Shown: piece after piece, positions 63,984 to 64,000 of the stretch
Numbering within the stretch: the first letter of the stretch is position 1
How the letters are laid out: the number at the start of each line of letters is the position of its first letter
NCBI GenBank assembly: GCA_013339895.1
Contig: JABACO010000102.1
Coordinates: forward strand, 47,158-111,157
Origin: Ephydatia muelleri
Taxonomy: Eukaryota; Porifera; Demospongiae; Spongillida; Spongillidae
Direction of reading: 5' to 3'
DNA: 64,000 bases
Notes under the pieces: model-generated
Databases searched by the model: none
The model's input: only the letters and a program-made list of their open reading frames with translations
What the model was told of the DNA's origin: nothing
Translations under genes and position numbers: made by a program

Positions 63984-64000
63984 TGCTGCATATGTTCCTG

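Overview
The window is eukaryotic nuclear DNA, most likely from an early-branching marine invertebrate; a demosponge is my best guess. The reasons are inferential: genes split by many very short GT-AG introns (about 45-100 bp), an Ig/FN3 receptor-tyrosine-kinase-like gene of the kind that is greatly expanded in sponges, and heavy dispersed-repeat content (gypsy LTR element, hAT, MULE and other DDE relics, MITEs, foldbacks, SINEs, satellite arrays). No bacterial operon structure, Shine-Dalgarno pattern or CRISPR array is visible.

Layout. 1-5.1 kb: a complete, apparently young Ty3/gypsy element (321-4721) with identical 119-bp LTRs, set between two copies of a foldback repeat. 6.8-9.1 kb: 'locus A', a 15-residue-repeat protein gene followed by a small acidic/Ser-Ala-Pro-rich gene and a 297-bp palindrome. 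9.1-13.2 kb: a minus-strand exon, a degenerate PHD-finger-like stretch, and a three-exon minus-strand gene for a coiled-coil plus PD-(D/E)XK-nuclease-like protein, with a decayed copy of its coiled-coil exon at 16.4-16.7 kb. 17-20.5 kb: a chimeric 28S/18S rRNA pseudogene, an internally deleted gypsy relic, the 5' half of a cytochrome P450 gene and a hAT transposase relic. 21-28 kb: MITEs, minisatellites, an 804-bp foldback and MULE-type MITEs. 28.8-33.2 kb: relics of two or three DNA transposon families and two tRNA-like SINEs. 35.4-38.7 kb: a MULE-transposase-like gene with a SWIM zinc finger, then 'locus B', a decayed duplicate of locus A broken by a MULE-type MITE with a perfect 9-bp target-site duplication. 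41.9-46.9 kb: a 17-exon receptor pseudokinase gene. 50.3-51.4 kb: a frameshifted two-exon gene on the minus strand. 52.4-62.7 kb: two arrays of the same ~163-bp satellite in opposite orientation (about 14 and 26 copies) that enclose a ~24-exon gene for a Ulp1/SENP-type cysteine protease with a complete His-Asp-Gln-Cys catalytic set. 63.7 kb: candidate first exons of a further gene.

Two things stand out. The Ulp1 gene boxed by inverted satellite arrays (about 10.3 kb in all) looks like one structured unit, possibly a mobile element with tandem-repeat termini or an array-driven inverted duplication. The receptor gene keeps a full extracellular-TM-kinase architecture and a perfectly phased exon chain, but lacks the HRD aspartate, the DFG motif and nearly all of the activation loop, so it is a predicted catalytically dead receptor.

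Exon models were built by hand from splice motifs and reading phase. Family names rest on motif recognition, not database searches.
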